Positions 52,875 through 63,004 of a stretch of 64,000 nt of DNA are shown here, in pieces. Numbering within the stretch: position 1 is the first letter of the stretch; every line of letters begins with the position of its first letter. Source of the DNA: Burkholderia pyrrocinia (GTDB lineage Bacteria > Pseudomonadota > Gammaproteobacteria > Burkholderiales > Burkholderiaceae); the NCBI RefSeq assembly GCF_018417535.1, contig NZ_CP070977.1, positions 2,418,001 to 2,482,000 of the forward strand, in the 5' to 3' direction. The position numbers and the translations under genes are program-made. The notes beneath the pieces are model-generated. The model searched no databases. It had not been told where the DNA came from and saw only the letters and a list, made by a program, of their open reading frames with translations.

Positions 52875-55175
52875 TCAGCGCGCGGCGTTCACGTCGGCGA
52901 CCAGCAGCGCCGCCATGTTGACGATCCGGCGAACGGTCGCCGATTCGGTCAGCACGTGTACCGGCTGGGCCGCGCCCAGCAGGATCGGCCCGATCGCGAT
53001 GTTGTTGCCGGCGGCCGTCTTCAGCAGGTTGTACGAGATGTTCGCCGCGTCGATGTTCGGCAGGACCAGCAGGTTCGCGTCGCCTTCCAGCGTCGATTCC
53101 GGCAGGATTTCCTTGCGCAGCGCCGCGTCGAGCGCGACATCGCCGTGCATCTCGCCATCGACCTTCAACTCCGGCGCGCGCTCTTGCAGGATCGCGAGCG
53201 TATCGCGCATCTTCTGCGCCGAAGGCGCGTTGCTCGTGCCGAAATTCGAGTGCGACAACAGCGCGACCTTCGGCTCGATGCCGAAGCGACGCACTTCTTC
53301 CGCGGCCATGATCGTGATCTCGGCCAGTTGCTCCGGGGTCGGATCGACGTTCACGTGCGTGTCGACGAGGAAAATCTGGCGGCCCGGCAGCACGAGGCCG
53401 TTCATCGCCGCGTACACGCTGCAGCCGGGGCGCTTGCCGATCACCTGGTCGATGAAGTGCAGGTGGCGGTGCGTGGTGCTGATCGTGCCGCAGATCATCC
53501 CGTCCGCCTCGCCCCGCTTCACCAGCATCGCGCCGATCAGCGTCGTGCGGCGGCGCATCTCGACGCGCGCGAGCTGCTCGCTGATGCCCTTGCGCGCCAT
53601 CAGCTTGTGGTACGTCTGCCAGAAGTCGCGGTAGCGCTCGTCGTGCTCGGTGTTGACGACCGTGAAGTCGACGCCCGGATTCAGCCGCAGGCCGTAGCGC
53701 TGGATACGGTGCTCGATCACGCTCGGACGGCCAATCAGGATCGGCGTCGCGAGCTTTTCGTCGACGATGATCTGAACGGCGCGCAACACGCGCTCTTCTT
53801 CGCCTTCCGCGAATACAACGCGCTTCTTCTCCGCCGGCGCGCTGCGCGCGAGCTGGAAGATCGGCTTCATCGTCGTGCCGCTGTGATACACGAACTGCTG
53901 GAGATGGACGCGGTACGCCTCCATGTCCTCGATCGGGCGCGTCGCGACACCGCCGTCCATCGCGGCCTGCGCGACGGCCGGCGCGATCTTCACGATCAGG
54001 CGCGGATCGAACGGCTTCGGAATCAGGTATTCGGGCCCGAACGACAGGTCCTGGATGCCGTACGCGGTCGCGACGATGTCGCTCTGCTCGTGCTGCGCAA
54101 GCTCGGCGATCGCATTGACGGCGGCGATCTCCATTTCACGCGTGATCGTCGTCGCGCCGACGTCGAGCGCGCCGCGGAAGATGAACGGGAAGCACAGGAC
54201 GTTGTTGACCTGGTTCGGGTAGTCGGTGCGGCCCGTGGCCAGCACCGCGTCCGGGCGCACTTCGAGTGCGAGTTCCGGCAGGATTTCCGGCGTCGGATTC
54301 GCGAGCGCGAGGATCAGCGGGCGCTCGGCCATGCCCTTCACCATGTCCTGCTTCAGCACGCCCGCGGCCGACAGGCCGAGGAAGATGTCCGCGCCGTCGA
54401 TCACTTCGGCCAGCGTGCGCGCTTCGGTTTCGCGTGCGAAACGCTCCTTGTCCGGGTCCATCAGTTCGGTGCGGCCCTTGTAGACCACGCCGGCCAGGTC
54501 GGTCACCAGGATGTTCTCGATCGGCAGGCCGATGTCGACCAGCAGGTCGAGGCACGCGAGCGCGGCCGCGCCCGCGCCGGACGCGACGAGCTTCACCTTC
54601 TTGATGTCCTTGCCGACGACCTTCAGGCCGTTCGTGACAGCCGCGGCCACGACGATCGCGGTGCCGTGCTGGTCGTCGTGAAACACCGGGATCTTCATCC
54701 GCTTGCGCGCTTCGCGCTCGACGATGAAGCAGTCCGGCGCCTTGATGTCTTCCAGGTTGATCCCGCCGAAGGTCGGCTCCAGCGCGGCGATCACGTCGAC
54801 GAGCTTGTGCGGATCCGACTCGTTCAGCTCGATGTCGAACACGTCGATGCCGGCAAACTTCTTGAACAGTACGGCCTTGCCTTCCATCACCGGCTTCGAC
54901 GCGAGCGGGCCGATGTTGCCGAGACCGAGCACCGCCGTGCCGTTCGTGACGACGCCGACCAGGTTGCTGCGCGCGGTGAAGCGCGCCGCGTTGAGCGGGT
55001 TCTCGACGATCTCCTCGCACGCATACGCCACGCCCGGCGAATACGCGAGCGCGAGGTCGCGCTGGTTGATCATCTGCTTGGTCGGGGCGATCGCGATCTT
55101 CCCGGGGGTCGGGAATTCGTGATAATCGAGCGCGGCTTCGCGGAGCTTGGCTTTGGAAGAGGCTTGGGTGGACAT
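52875..55175 (-). CDS. maeB: NADP-dependent malic enzyme, MaeB type
   Basis: This is a 766-residue two-domain protein. The N-terminal malic-enzyme domain, about 1-430, has [12 protein letters not shown], the [15 protein letters not shown] segment, [13 protein letters not shown] with metal ligands, and the Rossmann loop [12 protein letters not shown]. The C-terminal half is a phosphotransacetylase-like domain (about 440-766, starting [22 protein letters not shown]), usually regulatory in MaeB. It decarboxylates malate to pyruvate with NADPH formation. The ATG at 55175 is the start. It is divergent from thiL. Confidence 0.96.
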   Translation of the reverse strand: MSTQASSKAKLREAALDYHEFPTPGKIAIAPTKQMINQRDLALAYSPGVAYACEEIVENPLNAARFTARSNLVGVVTNGTAVLGLGNIGPLASKPVMEGKAVLFKKFAGIDVFDIELNESDPHKLVDVIAALEPTFGGINLEDIKAPDCFIVEREARKRMKIPVFHDDQHGTAIVVAAAVTNGLKVVGKDIKKVKLVASGAGAAALACLDLLVDIGLPIENILVTDLAGVVYKGRTELMDPDKERFARETEARTLAEVIDGADIFLGLSAAGVLKQDMVKGMAERPLILALANPTPEILPELALEVRPDAVLATGRTDYPNQVNNVLCFPFIFRGALDVGATTITREMEIAAVNAIAELAQHEQSDIVATAYGIQDLSFGPEYLIPKPFDPRLIVKIAPAVAQAAMDGGVATRPIEDMEAYRVHLQQFVYHSGTTMKPIFQLARSAPAEKKRVVFAEGEEERVLRAVQIIVDEKLATPILIGRPSVIEHRIQRYGLRLNPGVDFTVVNTEHDERYRDFWQTYHKLMARKGISEQLARVEMRRRTTLIGAMLVKRGEADGMICGTISTTHRHLHFIDQVIGKRPGCSVYAAMNGLVLPGRQIFLVDTHVNVDPTPEQLAEITIMAAEEVRRFGIEPKVALLSHSNFGTSNAPSAQKMRDTLAILQERAPELKVDGEMHGDVALDAALRKEILPESTLEGDANLLVLPNIDAANISYNLLKTAAGNNIAIGPILLGAAQPVHVLTESATVRRIVNMAALLVADVNAAR

Positions 55176-55352
55176 GTGTCTCGTGACGTGCGGATTAGAA
55201 TAACTGTTCGACGGCATTGTAGCGCCAATCGAACGCCGCCAGACCGGCGATTCGGGTGCAACAGCCGCGACAAAAATGGGCCGAACGATGCAGGAACGCC
55301 GCCGTTCGCCTCGTACAATGCCGTTCCCTCAACCGTATCGGATCCGCCCGCC

Positions 55353-56351
55353 GTGCCAGCCGCCCTCTCCGAGTTTTCGCTGATCGATCGCTTCTTCGCG
55401 CGCCGCGCCGCACAGGGCGCACGCGCGTCGACACTCGGCATCGGCGACGATTGTGCGCTGATCGCGCCTCGATCCGGGAAATTGCTAGCCATTTCGACGG
55501 ACATGCTGGTCGAAGGCCGCCACTTCTTCCCCGACGTCGCGCCCGACGCACTCGGCCACAAGACGCTCGCGGTCAACCTGTCCGACCTCGCGGCGATGGG
55601 CGCCGAGCCGCGCGCGTTCACGCTCGCGTGCGCGCTGCCGCGCGCCGACGCGGCGTGGCTCGAGGCATTCAGCAACGGGCTGTTCGCACTCGCCGAGCGG
55701 TTCGGCTGCGAGCTGATCGGCGGCGACACGACGAGCGGGCCGCTGAACCTGTGCGTGACCGTATTCGGCGAAGTCGCGCCCGATGCGGCGCTGCGGCGCG
55801 ATGCCGCGCGCGACGGCGACGACGTCTGGGTATCCGGCACGCTCGGCGACGCGCGCGCCGGCCTCGGCGTTGCACGCGGCGAATGGGCGGCCGGAGTGAA
55901 CGAAGCGGCCGCATTCCGGCGCGCGCTCGAGCGCCCCGAGCCGCGCATCGCGCTCGGTCTTGCGCTCGCGGGCGTCGCGCACGCGGCGCTCGATATCTCG
56001 GACGGCCTCGCCGGCGACCTGCAGCACATCCTCGCGCGCTCGAACGTGCACGCCGAGATCGACGCCGACGCGGTGCCGCGCTCGGCCGCGCTCGCAACGC
56101 TGCCGCCCGACGTGCAGCGCCGCTGCACGCTGGCAGGCGGCGACGACTACGAACTGGGCTTCACCGCGCCTGCCGCGGCCCGCGCGGCGGTCGAAGCGGC
56201 CGGCGCAATGGCCGGCGTGCCGGTCACGCGAATCGGTACAATACGCGCGTTGTCCGCGCCGTCGGAGCGGCCCGCGATCGCGTGGCGCGACGCCGCCGGC
56301 GCGCCTCTGGCTCTCACGTTGCACGGCTTCGACCACTTCCATGCAGACTGA
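55353..56351 (+). CDS. thiL: Thiamine-monophosphate kinase
   Basis: This is a 332-residue ThiL, phosphorylating thiamine monophosphate to the diphosphate cofactor. LSEFSLIDRFF is the family opening. STLGIGDDCALI and STDMLVEGRHF hold the metal/ATP acidic residues, LIGGDTTSG and VSGTLGDARAGL follow, and GGDDYELGF is near the end. A GTG at 55353 is the only start that keeps the N-terminus. Its 3' end overlaps pgpA by 11 bases. Confidence 0.94.
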   Translation: MPAALSEFSLIDRFFARRAAQGARASTLGIGDDCALIAPRSGKLLAISTDMLVEGRHFFPDVAPDALGHKTLAVNLSDLAAMGAEPRAFTLACALPRADAAWLEAFSNGLFALAERFGCELIGGDTTSGPLNLCVTVFGEVAPDAALRRDAARDGDDVWVSGTLGDARAGLGVARGEWAAGVNEAAAFRRALERPEPRIALGLALAGVAHAALDISDGLAGDLQHILARSNVHAEIDADAVPRSAALATLPPDVQRRCTLAGGDDYELGFTAPAAARAAVEAAGAMAGVPVTRIGTIRALSAPSERPAIAWRDAAGAPLALTLHGFDHFHAD

Positions 56352-56892
56352 CCCGACGCCCGCGCACGCCGCGGCCGAGCCCGGCGCCGCACCGAACCCG
56401 AACACGCCGAAGCGCGCCAGCGCGCGCTTCATGCTGTCGCACCCGGCGCATATCGTGTCGCTCGGCTTCGGCAGCGGGCTTGCGCCGATCATGCCCGGCA
56501 CGTTCGGCTCGCTGTTCGGCTGGCTCACGTTCGTCGGGCTCAGCCGCTACCTGACGGTGCCCGAATGGTGGGTGCTGATCGCGGCCGGTTTCGTGGCGGG
56601 CACGTGGATCACCGGTTTCACCGCGAGGAAGATGGGCACGTCCGACCCGGGCGCCGTCGTCTGGGACGAGATCGTCGCGATCTGGCTCGTGATGCTGTTC
56701 GTCACGCCTGCGACGTTCGTCGGCCAGTTGTGGGCGTTCGTCGCGTTCCGCTTCTTCGACATGCTCAAGCCGCCGCCGATCCGCTATTTCGAGCGCCGCC
56801 TGAAAGGCGGGCTCGGCATCATGGTCGACGACCTGGTCGCCGCGTTCATGACGCTGCTCGTGATCGCCCTGTGGCGCTCCGTCGTCGGCTGA
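56341..56892 (+). CDS. pgpA: Phosphatidylglycerophosphatase A
   Basis: This is a 183-residue inner-membrane phosphatase of phosphatidylglycerol synthesis. GFGSGLAPIMPGTFGSLFGW, the acidic VVWDEIVAIWL and FRFFDMLKPPPIR are the PgpA signatures, with several helices between them. A ~25-residue Ala/Pro-rich lead precedes the domain. It overlaps thiL, indicating co-translation, and lies 31 bases before pncC. The same thiL-pgpA-pncC order is common in proteobacteria. Confidence 0.94.
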   Translation: MQTDPTPAHAAAEPGAAPNPNTPKRASARFMLSHPAHIVSLGFGSGLAPIMPGTFGSLFGWLTFVGLSRYLTVPEWWVLIAAGFVAGTWITGFTARKMGTSDPGAVVWDEIVAIWLVMLFVTPATFVGQLWAFVAFRFFDMLKPPPIRYFERRLKGGLGIMVDDLVAAFMTLLVIALWRSVVG

Positions 56893-56923
56893 CCGATTTC
56901 CCGACTCCCGTTTCCCGACGCGC

Positions 56924-57424
56924 ATGCCAACCGATTCCGTCGTCCATCAGCTTGCGATCCGCGCAGGCAACAAGCTGCGTGACGAGCACCTGACGCTCGC
57001 CACCGCCGAATCCTGCACCGGCGGCATGATCGCCGCGGCGATCACCGACATCTCCGGCAGCAGCCAGTGGTTCGAGCGCGGCTTCGTCACCTACTCGAAC
57101 CAGGCCAAGATCGAGATGATCGGCGTGCCGCCCGACCTGATCGACAAGCACGGCGCCGTCAGCGAGCCCGTCGCGCGCGCGATGGCCGAAGGCGCGCTGC
57201 GCAACAGCCGCGCGCAGGTCGCGCTGTCCGTCACGGGCATCGCAGGCCCGGCAGGCGGCAGCGAGAAGAAGCCGGTCGGCACCGTGTCGTTCGGCTGGAG
57301 CAACCGGCTCCATACCGACGTCGAAACGCTCGTGTTCAAGGGCGACCGCGAACAGATCCGCACACAGGCGGCCGTGCATGCGCTGCGCGGGTTGCTGAAG
57401 CTGCTCGACGAACGCGAGCGCTGA
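56924..57424 (+). CDS. pncC: Nicotinamide-nucleotide amidohydrolase PncC (CinA C-terminal type)
   Basis: This is a 166-residue stand-alone CinA C-terminal domain that deamidates NMN to nicotinate mononucleotide in the pyridine-nucleotide cycle. LATAESCTGGMIAAAI contains the catalytic Ser, FVTYSNQAKIEMIGV follows, and VTGIAGPAGGSEKKPVGTV is the C-terminal signature. The length equals E. coli PncC (165). It is the last gene of the thiL-pgpA-pncC unit. Confidence 0.95.
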   Translation: MPTDSVVHQLAIRAGNKLRDEHLTLATAESCTGGMIAAAITDISGSSQWFERGFVTYSNQAKIEMIGVPPDLIDKHGAVSEPVARAMAEGALRNSRAQVALSVTGIAGPAGGSEKKPVGTVSFGWSNRLHTDVETLVFKGDREQIRTQAAVHALRGLLKLLDERER

Positions 57425-57488
57425 CCGGGCAGGCGGGCGAAGCGGAACGGGAAAGCGGCACGGGCCCGGCGGCGCGAGCCTGCCGGAG

Positions 57489-57512
57489 TCGGCCGCCCGG
57501 ATGGGCGGCCGA
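57489..57512. terminator. Hairpin between pncC and pyrF
   Basis: TCGGCCGCCC and GGGCGGCCGA form a perfect 10-bp stem with a GGAT loop between converging genes. There is no T run, so it may be a weak terminator. Confidence 0.65.
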
Positions 57513-57518
57513 AGCGTT

Positions 57519-58346
57519 TCAGCGATGCGCGTTGATCGTGTCGCGGGTCTTTTGCGCGGCGAGCGCCGCGGCTTCGGCGAAATCCTCGCCGTTGCTCGCG
57601 TACAGGATCGCGCGCGACGAGTTGATCATCATGCCCGTGCCGTCGGCCGTGCGGCCCGCGTTGACGGTTGCCTGCACGTCGCCGCCCTGCGCGCCGATGC
57701 CGGGGATCAGCAGCGGCATGTCGCCGACGATCCCGCGCACGATCTCGATTTCCTTCGGGAACGTCGCGCCGACCACGAGGCCGAGCTGGCCGTTCTTCGC
57801 GTTCCACTTGTTCGCCGCGAGATCCGCGACGACCTGGTACAGCGGCCGGCCGTTCGTGTCGAGGAACTGCAGGTCCGAACCGCCCGGGTTCGACGTGCGG
57901 CACAGCACGATCACGCCCTTGCCTTCGTGCTCGAAGTACGGCTCGACCGAGTCGTAGCCCATGTACGGGTTCACCGTGACCGCGTCCGCGCGATAGCGCT
58001 CGAACGCTTCGCGCGCATACTGCTCGGCCGTGCTGCCGATGTCGCCGCGCTTCGCGTCGAGGACCACGGGCAGGCCCGGATGCTGGAGGTGGATGTGCGC
58101 GATCAGCCGCTCGAGCTGGTCTTCCGCGCGATGCGCGGCGAAGTAGGCGATCTGCGGCTTGAACGCGCTCGCGTACTGCGCGGTCGCGTCGACGATCTGC
58201 CGGCAGAATTCGAAGATCGCGTCGGGCTGGCCGTCGAACTGCACGGGAAAACGCGACGGCTCGGGATCGAGGCCGACGCACAGCAGCGAATTCGTGCGCT
58301 GCCACGCGGCGCGCAGCGATTCAATGAAAGTAAGCGGGGAAGACAT
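57519..58346 (-). CDS. pyrF: Orotidine 5'-phosphate decarboxylase (type 2)
   Basis: This is a 275-residue OMP decarboxylase, the last step of UMP synthesis. [14 protein letters not shown] holds the Lys-Asp-Asp catalytic set. LCVGLDPEP at the start and the [13 protein letters not shown] segment identify the longer type 2 subfamily. GIGAQGGDV is the phosphate-binding loop. The ATG at 58346 is used. Together with pyrC at the other end of the window it shows two scattered pyrimidine genes. Confidence 0.95.
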   Translation of the reverse strand: MSSPLTFIESLRAAWQRTNSLLCVGLDPEPSRFPVQFDGQPDAIFEFCRQIVDATAQYASAFKPQIAYFAAHRAEDQLERLIAHIHLQHPGLPVVLDAKRGDIGSTAEQYAREAFERYRADAVTVNPYMGYDSVEPYFEHEGKGVIVLCRTSNPGGSDLQFLDTNGRPLYQVVADLAANKWNAKNGQLGLVVGATFPKEIEIVRGIVGDMPLLIPGIGAQGGDVQATVNAGRTADGTGMMINSSRAILYASNGEDFAEAAALAAQKTRDTINAHR

Positions 58347-58385
58347 GGCGGGTACTCGCGGCAAACCGTTGGTAGACCGCGTATT

Positions 58386-59447
58386 TTACCCGCGTCGCCG
58401 GCGCGCCTCGCGTGTCGCGGCATTGCCGCGCGCATCGGCGCGCTCGACGGTGAACGCGAAACGCCGCGTGAGCCGCTCGCCCGGCGCGAGCAGCGTCATC
58501 CCGTGCGCGGTTGCGCCGCCCGGCAGGTTCACCGCATTGATCGGATGATCGACCGGCTCGAAGCAGAAGAAATCCTCGCCGGGCGGCGTATAGAGCACGT
58601 ACGCGTCGGCGTCGGCCGCGACGGTCAGCGACAGCCCGCGGCGCGGCCAGCTTACCGTCGCGTGGCCGCCCCAGCCGGTGAACGCATGATTGACGAGCGC
58701 GGCCGGCAGCGGATACGCGACGCCGAACTGCTAGGCGGGCGGCACGCTCACGTGCCGCACCGGCAGGAAATCGGCGCCCGACAGCCACAGACCGCCGGCC
58801 GCCGCGGCCAGCTCGGTCACCGCGTCGCGCACGAGGAACGGATGCACGCCGAGCCCGAACGGCAGCCGGGCGCGCCCCGCGTTCTCGATCGTCAGCGCGA
58901 TCGACAGCGTCGTGTCGTCGAGTTCGAACGACTGGATCGCGCGGAATGCATACGGCGCGCCGCCCGCGCGATCGAGCGACAACTGCAGCGTCGTGTCGGT
59001 CGCATCGTCCACCTGCCACGGCGCGAGCCAGCCGTCGCCGTGGATCGGCAGCGGCTCGTCGCGGCGATTGCGCGGCACCGCGACCTTGCGCCCGTCGCAC
59101 TCGAAGCGCCCGTCGCCGATCCGGTTCGAATAAGGCAGCAGCGGATAACACGCGAGTTCGTTCGGGTCCGTCGCCGTCTCCGGATGCTCGCAGCGGCGAA
59201 ACACCGGCACCAGCGCACCGTTGTCGCCGCGCCAGTCGAAGCGTGCGATGCCGCCGCCCAGGTGCGGCAGCACGTCGAGTCGCAGCGACGCATTCGACAG
59301 CGTGACGGCCGCCGCATGCGCGGCGCCGACGCCCTGCGCGAATGCGGCCGTCTGCGGGCCGGGGCTGACCGGCTGCGCGGCGGCGGCCAGGCGGGCGCGG
59401 CGCGACTGGCTGGTGGACGACGCTGCGCGCGAGGACGTGGCGGTCAT
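58386..59447 (-). pseudogene. Aldose 1-epimerase-like gene interrupted by an amber codon
   Basis: The frame reads as one mutarotase family protein of 353 codons except for TAG at 58731-58733 (codon 239). Before it are RLDVLPHLGGGIARFDWRG, YPLLPYSNRIGDGRFE (the NRI motif), LPIHGDGWLAPWQV and LGVHPFLV. After it, in the same frame, come QFGVAYPLPAALVNHAFTGW and FFCFEPVDHPINAVN, the usual C-terminal half including the catalytic Glu region. Single-base change (for example from GAG, CAG or TGG) explains it. AAGGAG precedes the ATG at 59447. It is last in the arabinose operon. A sequencing error is possible. Confidence 0.88.
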
Positions 59448-59497
59448 GGTGAGCTCCTTTCCTTCGTCGAAGAAACGATGCAGGTCGGTGCGAACGG

Positions 59498-60313
59498 TCA
59501 GGCCCAGCCGCCGTCGACGATCACGTCCTGCGCGGTGATCATCCGGCTGTCGTCGGCCGCGAGGAACAGCGCCATCCGCGCGAGGTCGGCAGGCAGCAGT
59601 TCGGCGTCGAGGCACTGGCCGGCCTTGATCGCCGCGCGGCCCGCGTCGTCGAGCCACAGCCGGCGCTGCTTGTCGGTCATCACCCAGCCTGGCACCAGCG
59701 AATTCACGCGGATGCCGAACGGGCCGAGGTCGCGCGCGAGGCCGCGCGTCAGGCCCTGCACGGCGGCCTTCGCCATCACGTAGACGGGATAACCGCCGTT
59801 CTTCAGCATCCAGCTGATCGAGCCGAGATTGACGATCGCGCCGCCGCCCTGCTGCTTCATGTCGTCGATCACCGCCTGCGCGGCGAAGAACTGGTGGCGC
59901 AGGTTCACCGCGATGCCCGCGTCGAACGACTCGGGCGTCACGTCGCCGATCGCGTGGCGCGTGTCGTTCGCCGCGTTGTTCACGAGCACCGCGATCGCGC
60001 CGATGCGCGCGCGGATCGCGTCGATCGCGTGGCGCAGTGCGTCGACGTCGGTCAGGTCGCACTGGATGAACAGCGGCGCATGACGCACGTGCGGCGCGCG
60101 CGCGAGGCTGCCCGCCAGCGCGGCGCCGGCGGCCGCATCGAGGTCGACGAACGCGACGCGCGCGCCCTGCTGCGCGAAGTGCTCGACGAACGACGCGCCG
60201 ATGCCGGTCGCGCCGCCCGTGATCAGCACCGCGCGATCCTCGAGGCTCGGGTACCGTGCATAGCGCGCAGGGCTCGCGGCACGCGGGTCGTGCGCGGAAG
60301 TGTCGATGGTCAT
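59498..60313 (-). CDS. SDR sugar dehydrogenase (probable L-arabinose/D-xylose 1-dehydrogenase)
   Basis: This is a 271-residue short-chain dehydrogenase with cofactor loop TGGATGIGA (33-41), NNAAND, the catalytic Ser in NLGSISWM, YPVYVMAK with the Tyr/Lys pair, and the C-terminal DVIVDGGWA. It resembles pentose 1-dehydrogenases that start the oxidative (phosphorylation-free) route. Its place directly after araFGH makes L-arabinose the likely substrate. The downstream mutarotase would supply the right anomer, but is broken. Confidence 0.85.
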   Translation of the reverse strand: MTIDTSAHDPRAASPARYARYPSLEDRAVLITGGATGIGASFVEHFAQQGARVAFVDLDAAAGAALAGSLARAPHVRHAPLFIQCDLTDVDALRHAIDAIRARIGAIAVLVNNAANDTRHAIGDVTPESFDAGIAVNLRHQFFAAQAVIDDMKQQGGGAIVNLGSISWMLKNGGYPVYVMAKAAVQGLTRGLARDLGPFGIRVNSLVPGWVMTDKQRRLWLDDAGRAAIKAGQCLDAELLPADLARMALFLAADDSRMITAQDVIVDGGWA

Positions 60314-60338
60314 GCGGGTTCGTCTCCGTGAAATCGGG

Positions 60339-61355
60339 TCAGTCGCGTACGCCGCGGTTCTTCAGCTGGTCGAGCAGCACGGCCGCGAGCAGGATCGCGC
60401 CGCGTACGAGGTACTGGTAGAACGCGTCGATGTTCAGCAGGTTCATCACGTTCTCGACGGTGCCCATGATCAGCACGCCGATCACGACGCCCGAGATCGT
60501 CGCGCGGCCGCCCATCAGCGACACGCCGCCGAGCACGCACGCGGAGATCACGTTCAGCTCGAAGCCCTGCGCGGCGTTCGGCTGGCCCGACGTGATGCGC
60601 GACGCGAGGATCACGCCCGCGAGTGCCGTCACCGCGCCCTGGATCAGGAAGATGTACACGCGCGTGCGTTCGACGTTGATCCCCGCGAGCCGCGACGCCT
60701 CGGGGTTGCCGCCGATCGCGAGCGTGTTGCGGCCGTACACGGTCTGGTTCAGCAGCACGCCGAACGCGATGAAGCACAGCAGCGTGACCCAGATCGGCAA
60801 CGACACGCCGAACAGCGACAGCCCGCCGAGCGCGATGAACGTGTCCGACGACACGCCGACCGCCTGCCCCTTCGACACGATGAAGCCGAGCCCGCGCACG
60901 ATCTCCATCGTCGCGAGCGTCGTGATCAGCGCGTTGATGCGCAGGTACGCGATCACCGCGCCGTTCACGAAGCCGATCGCGGCGCCGGCCGCGACCGCAG
61001 CAATGATCGCGACGAACGTGTTGTCGGTCGCGTTCAGCACCATCGCGCACAGCACGCCCGAGAACGCGACGGTCGAGCCGATCGACAGGTCGAAGTCGCG
61101 CGACGCGAGGCAGAACATCATCGTGCACGCGACCATGCCGATCTGCGAGATCGACAGCGCGAGGCCGAGCATGTTGTCGATCGAGAAGAAGTGATCGACC
61201 GTCAGCGACATCGTGATGAACATCACCGCGAAGATCGCGATGAGGCTGTATTCGGTCAGATGCTGCCACCACTTCTGGCGGTCGTTCTGCTGCGGAACCA
61301 GCGCATCGGCCGATGACTTCACGGCAGCGCTGGCGAGGTTTTCCCTGACTTGCAT
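60339..61355 (-). CDS. araH: L-arabinose ABC importer, permease AraH
   Basis: This is a 338-residue inner-membrane permease of the ribose/arabinose class (CUT2), with about ten hydrophobic segments. DFDLSIGSTVAFSGVL and GGNPEASRLAGINV match the conserved loops of AraH/RbsC. It forms the channel with AraG and the receptor AraF. GGAG lies eight bases before the ATG at 61355. The gap to araG upstream is 70 bases and to the dehydrogenase 25. Confidence 0.94.
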   Translation of the reverse strand: MQVRENLASAAVKSSADALVPQQNDRQKWWQHLTEYSLIAIFAVMFITMSLTVDHFFSIDNMLGLALSISQIGMVACTMMFCLASRDFDLSIGSTVAFSGVLCAMVLNATDNTFVAIIAAVAAGAAIGFVNGAVIAYLRINALITTLATMEIVRGLGFIVSKGQAVGVSSDTFIALGGLSLFGVSLPIWVTLLCFIAFGVLLNQTVYGRNTLAIGGNPEASRLAGINVERTRVYIFLIQGAVTALAGVILASRITSGQPNAAQGFELNVISACVLGGVSLMGGRATISGVVIGVLIMGTVENVMNLLNIDAFYQYLVRGAILLAAVLLDQLKNRGVRD

Positions 61356-61425
61356 GATGGTGTCTCCTGCTCCTGCATCGCGCGGCCCACGCCGCGCCTG
61401 GTCGATTCGAATGTCGTGCGCCGCG

Positions 61426-62937
61426 TCAGGCCGCCTGGGCGGCGCTCGTCTGCGGCAGCGCGAGGTTCAGCACCGCGTGCTCGTTCGCCTGTTCGCGCGG
61501 CAGCTCGCCCGCGATCCGGCCTTCGCGCATCACGACGATGCGATCGGACACGCCGAGCACTTCCGGCAGCTCCGACGACACCATCACGATCGCGCAGCCG
61601 CGCTCCGCGAGCCGGTAGATCACGTCGTAGATCTCGTGCTTCGCGCCGACGTCGATCCCGCGTGTCGGCTCGTCGAGGATCACGACCTTCAGGTCGGGCT
61701 CCGCGAGCCAGCGCGACAGGATCGCCTTCTGCTGGTTGCCGCCGGACAGGAAGCGGATCTTCTGCCGCCGGTTCGGCGTCTTGATCTTCAGCCGCTGGAT
61801 GAAGCGGTCGGCCGTTTCGCTTTCGGTCTTGCGGTCGATGAACAGCCCCGCGCGCAGCGAATGGCGGCGGCAACTGATGTTGATGTTCTCCGCGACCGAC
61901 GCGATCGCGATGATCCCTTCTTCCTTGCGGTCCTCGGGGCACAGCACGATGCCGTGACGGATCGCGTCGCCGGTGCGCTTCACGTCGATGGGCTTGCCGT
62001 CGAGCGTCAGCACGCCCGCGCGCCGGCGGTCCGCGCCGTACACGAGCCGCATCAGTTCGCTGCGGCCCGCGCCGACCAGCCCGAAGAAGCCGACGATCTC
62101 GCCCGCGCGCACCGAGAAGCTCGCGGGTTCGCGCAGCGCAGCGCCGTCGACGCCTTCGGCGGAGAACCGCACGTCGCCGAGCGCGCGCGGCGCGTAATGG
62201 TAGATATCCGAAATCTCGCGCCCGACCATCTCGGCGACCAGCCGTTCGCGCGGCACGTCGGTAAGCGACGCGTGCGACGCGACCTTGCGACCGTCGCGAA
62301 AGATCGTGCATGCGTCGCACAGCCGGTAGATCTCGTCCATCCGGTGCGAGATGTAGATCAGTGCACGGCCCTGCGCGCGCAGGTCGTCGACGAGCTTGAA
62401 CAGCACCTCGGTCTCGCGATGCGACAGCGAGCTCGTCGGTTCGTCGAGCGCGATCACGCGCGCGTTGCGCATCAGCGCCTTGCAGATCTCGACCATCTGC
62501 CGCTGCGCGATCGACAGCCGCCCGAGCTTCGCGTCGGGATCGAGATCGACGCCCATCGCCGCGAGCCGCTCGCGCACGTAGCGTTTCGCCTCGCGCTTTT
62601 TCACCCAGCCGAACGCGTTCGGCAGGCGGCCGAGCAGCAGGTTTTCCGCGACCGTCAGGTCGGGCACGTACTGCAGCTCCTGGTGAATCACCGCGATGCC
62701 GGCCGCGATCGACGCCGCCGCACTCGCGAACTGCACGGGCTGGCCGTCGACCAGCACGCTGCCCGCATCGGGCTGGTATTCGCCGCCGAGAATCTTCAGC
62801 AGCGTCGACTTGCCCGCGCCGTTCTCGCCCATCAGGCCATGCACCTCGCCCGCATGCACGTCGAACGAAATGCCGTCGAGTGCGCGCACGCCGGGAAATA
62901 CCTTGCCGATATTGTCAAAACGCAGTGCCGCTGACAC
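61426..62937 (-). CDS. araG: L-arabinose ABC importer, ATPase AraG
   Basis: The 503-residue protein has two fused ATPase domains, as is usual for CUT2 importers. Domain 1 has Walker [10 protein letters not shown] (about 38-46), signature [10 protein letters not shown] and Walker [13 protein letters not shown]. Domain 2 has a degenerate Walker [10 protein letters not shown], as in AraG/RbsA, with [11 protein letters not shown] and [13 protein letters not shown]. The GTG at 62937 follows GGGGAGAC and is taken as the start. It lies between araF and araH. Confidence 0.95.
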   Translation of the reverse strand: MSAALRFDNIGKVFPGVRALDGISFDVHAGEVHGLMGENGAGKSTLLKILGGEYQPDAGSVLVDGQPVQFASAAASIAAGIAVIHQELQYVPDLTVAENLLLGRLPNAFGWVKKREAKRYVRERLAAMGVDLDPDAKLGRLSIAQRQMVEICKALMRNARVIALDEPTSSLSHRETEVLFKLVDDLRAQGRALIYISHRMDEIYRLCDACTIFRDGRKVASHASLTDVPRERLVAEMVGREISDIYHYAPRALGDVRFSAEGVDGAALREPASFSVRAGEIVGFFGLVGAGRSELMRLVYGADRRRAGVLTLDGKPIDVKRTGDAIRHGIVLCPEDRKEEGIIAIASVAENINISCRRHSLRAGLFIDRKTESETADRFIQRLKIKTPNRRQKIRFLSGGNQQKAILSRWLAEPDLKVVILDEPTRGIDVGAKHEIYDVIYRLAERGCAIVMVSSELPEVLGVSDRIVVMREGRIAGELPREQANEHAVLNLALPQTSAAQAA

Positions 62938-63004
62938 GTCGTCTCCCCACTTCCGGATCCATCGACCGCCGGCCGCCGCATCGCCGCGGCAGCCGGCGGG
63001 CCGT

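Noticed and set aside
52578..55300. Long open frame opposite maeB running into thiL
   Set aside because: Only the last 332 codons (thiL) resemble protein; the rest is an Arg/Asp/His-rich antisense artefact.
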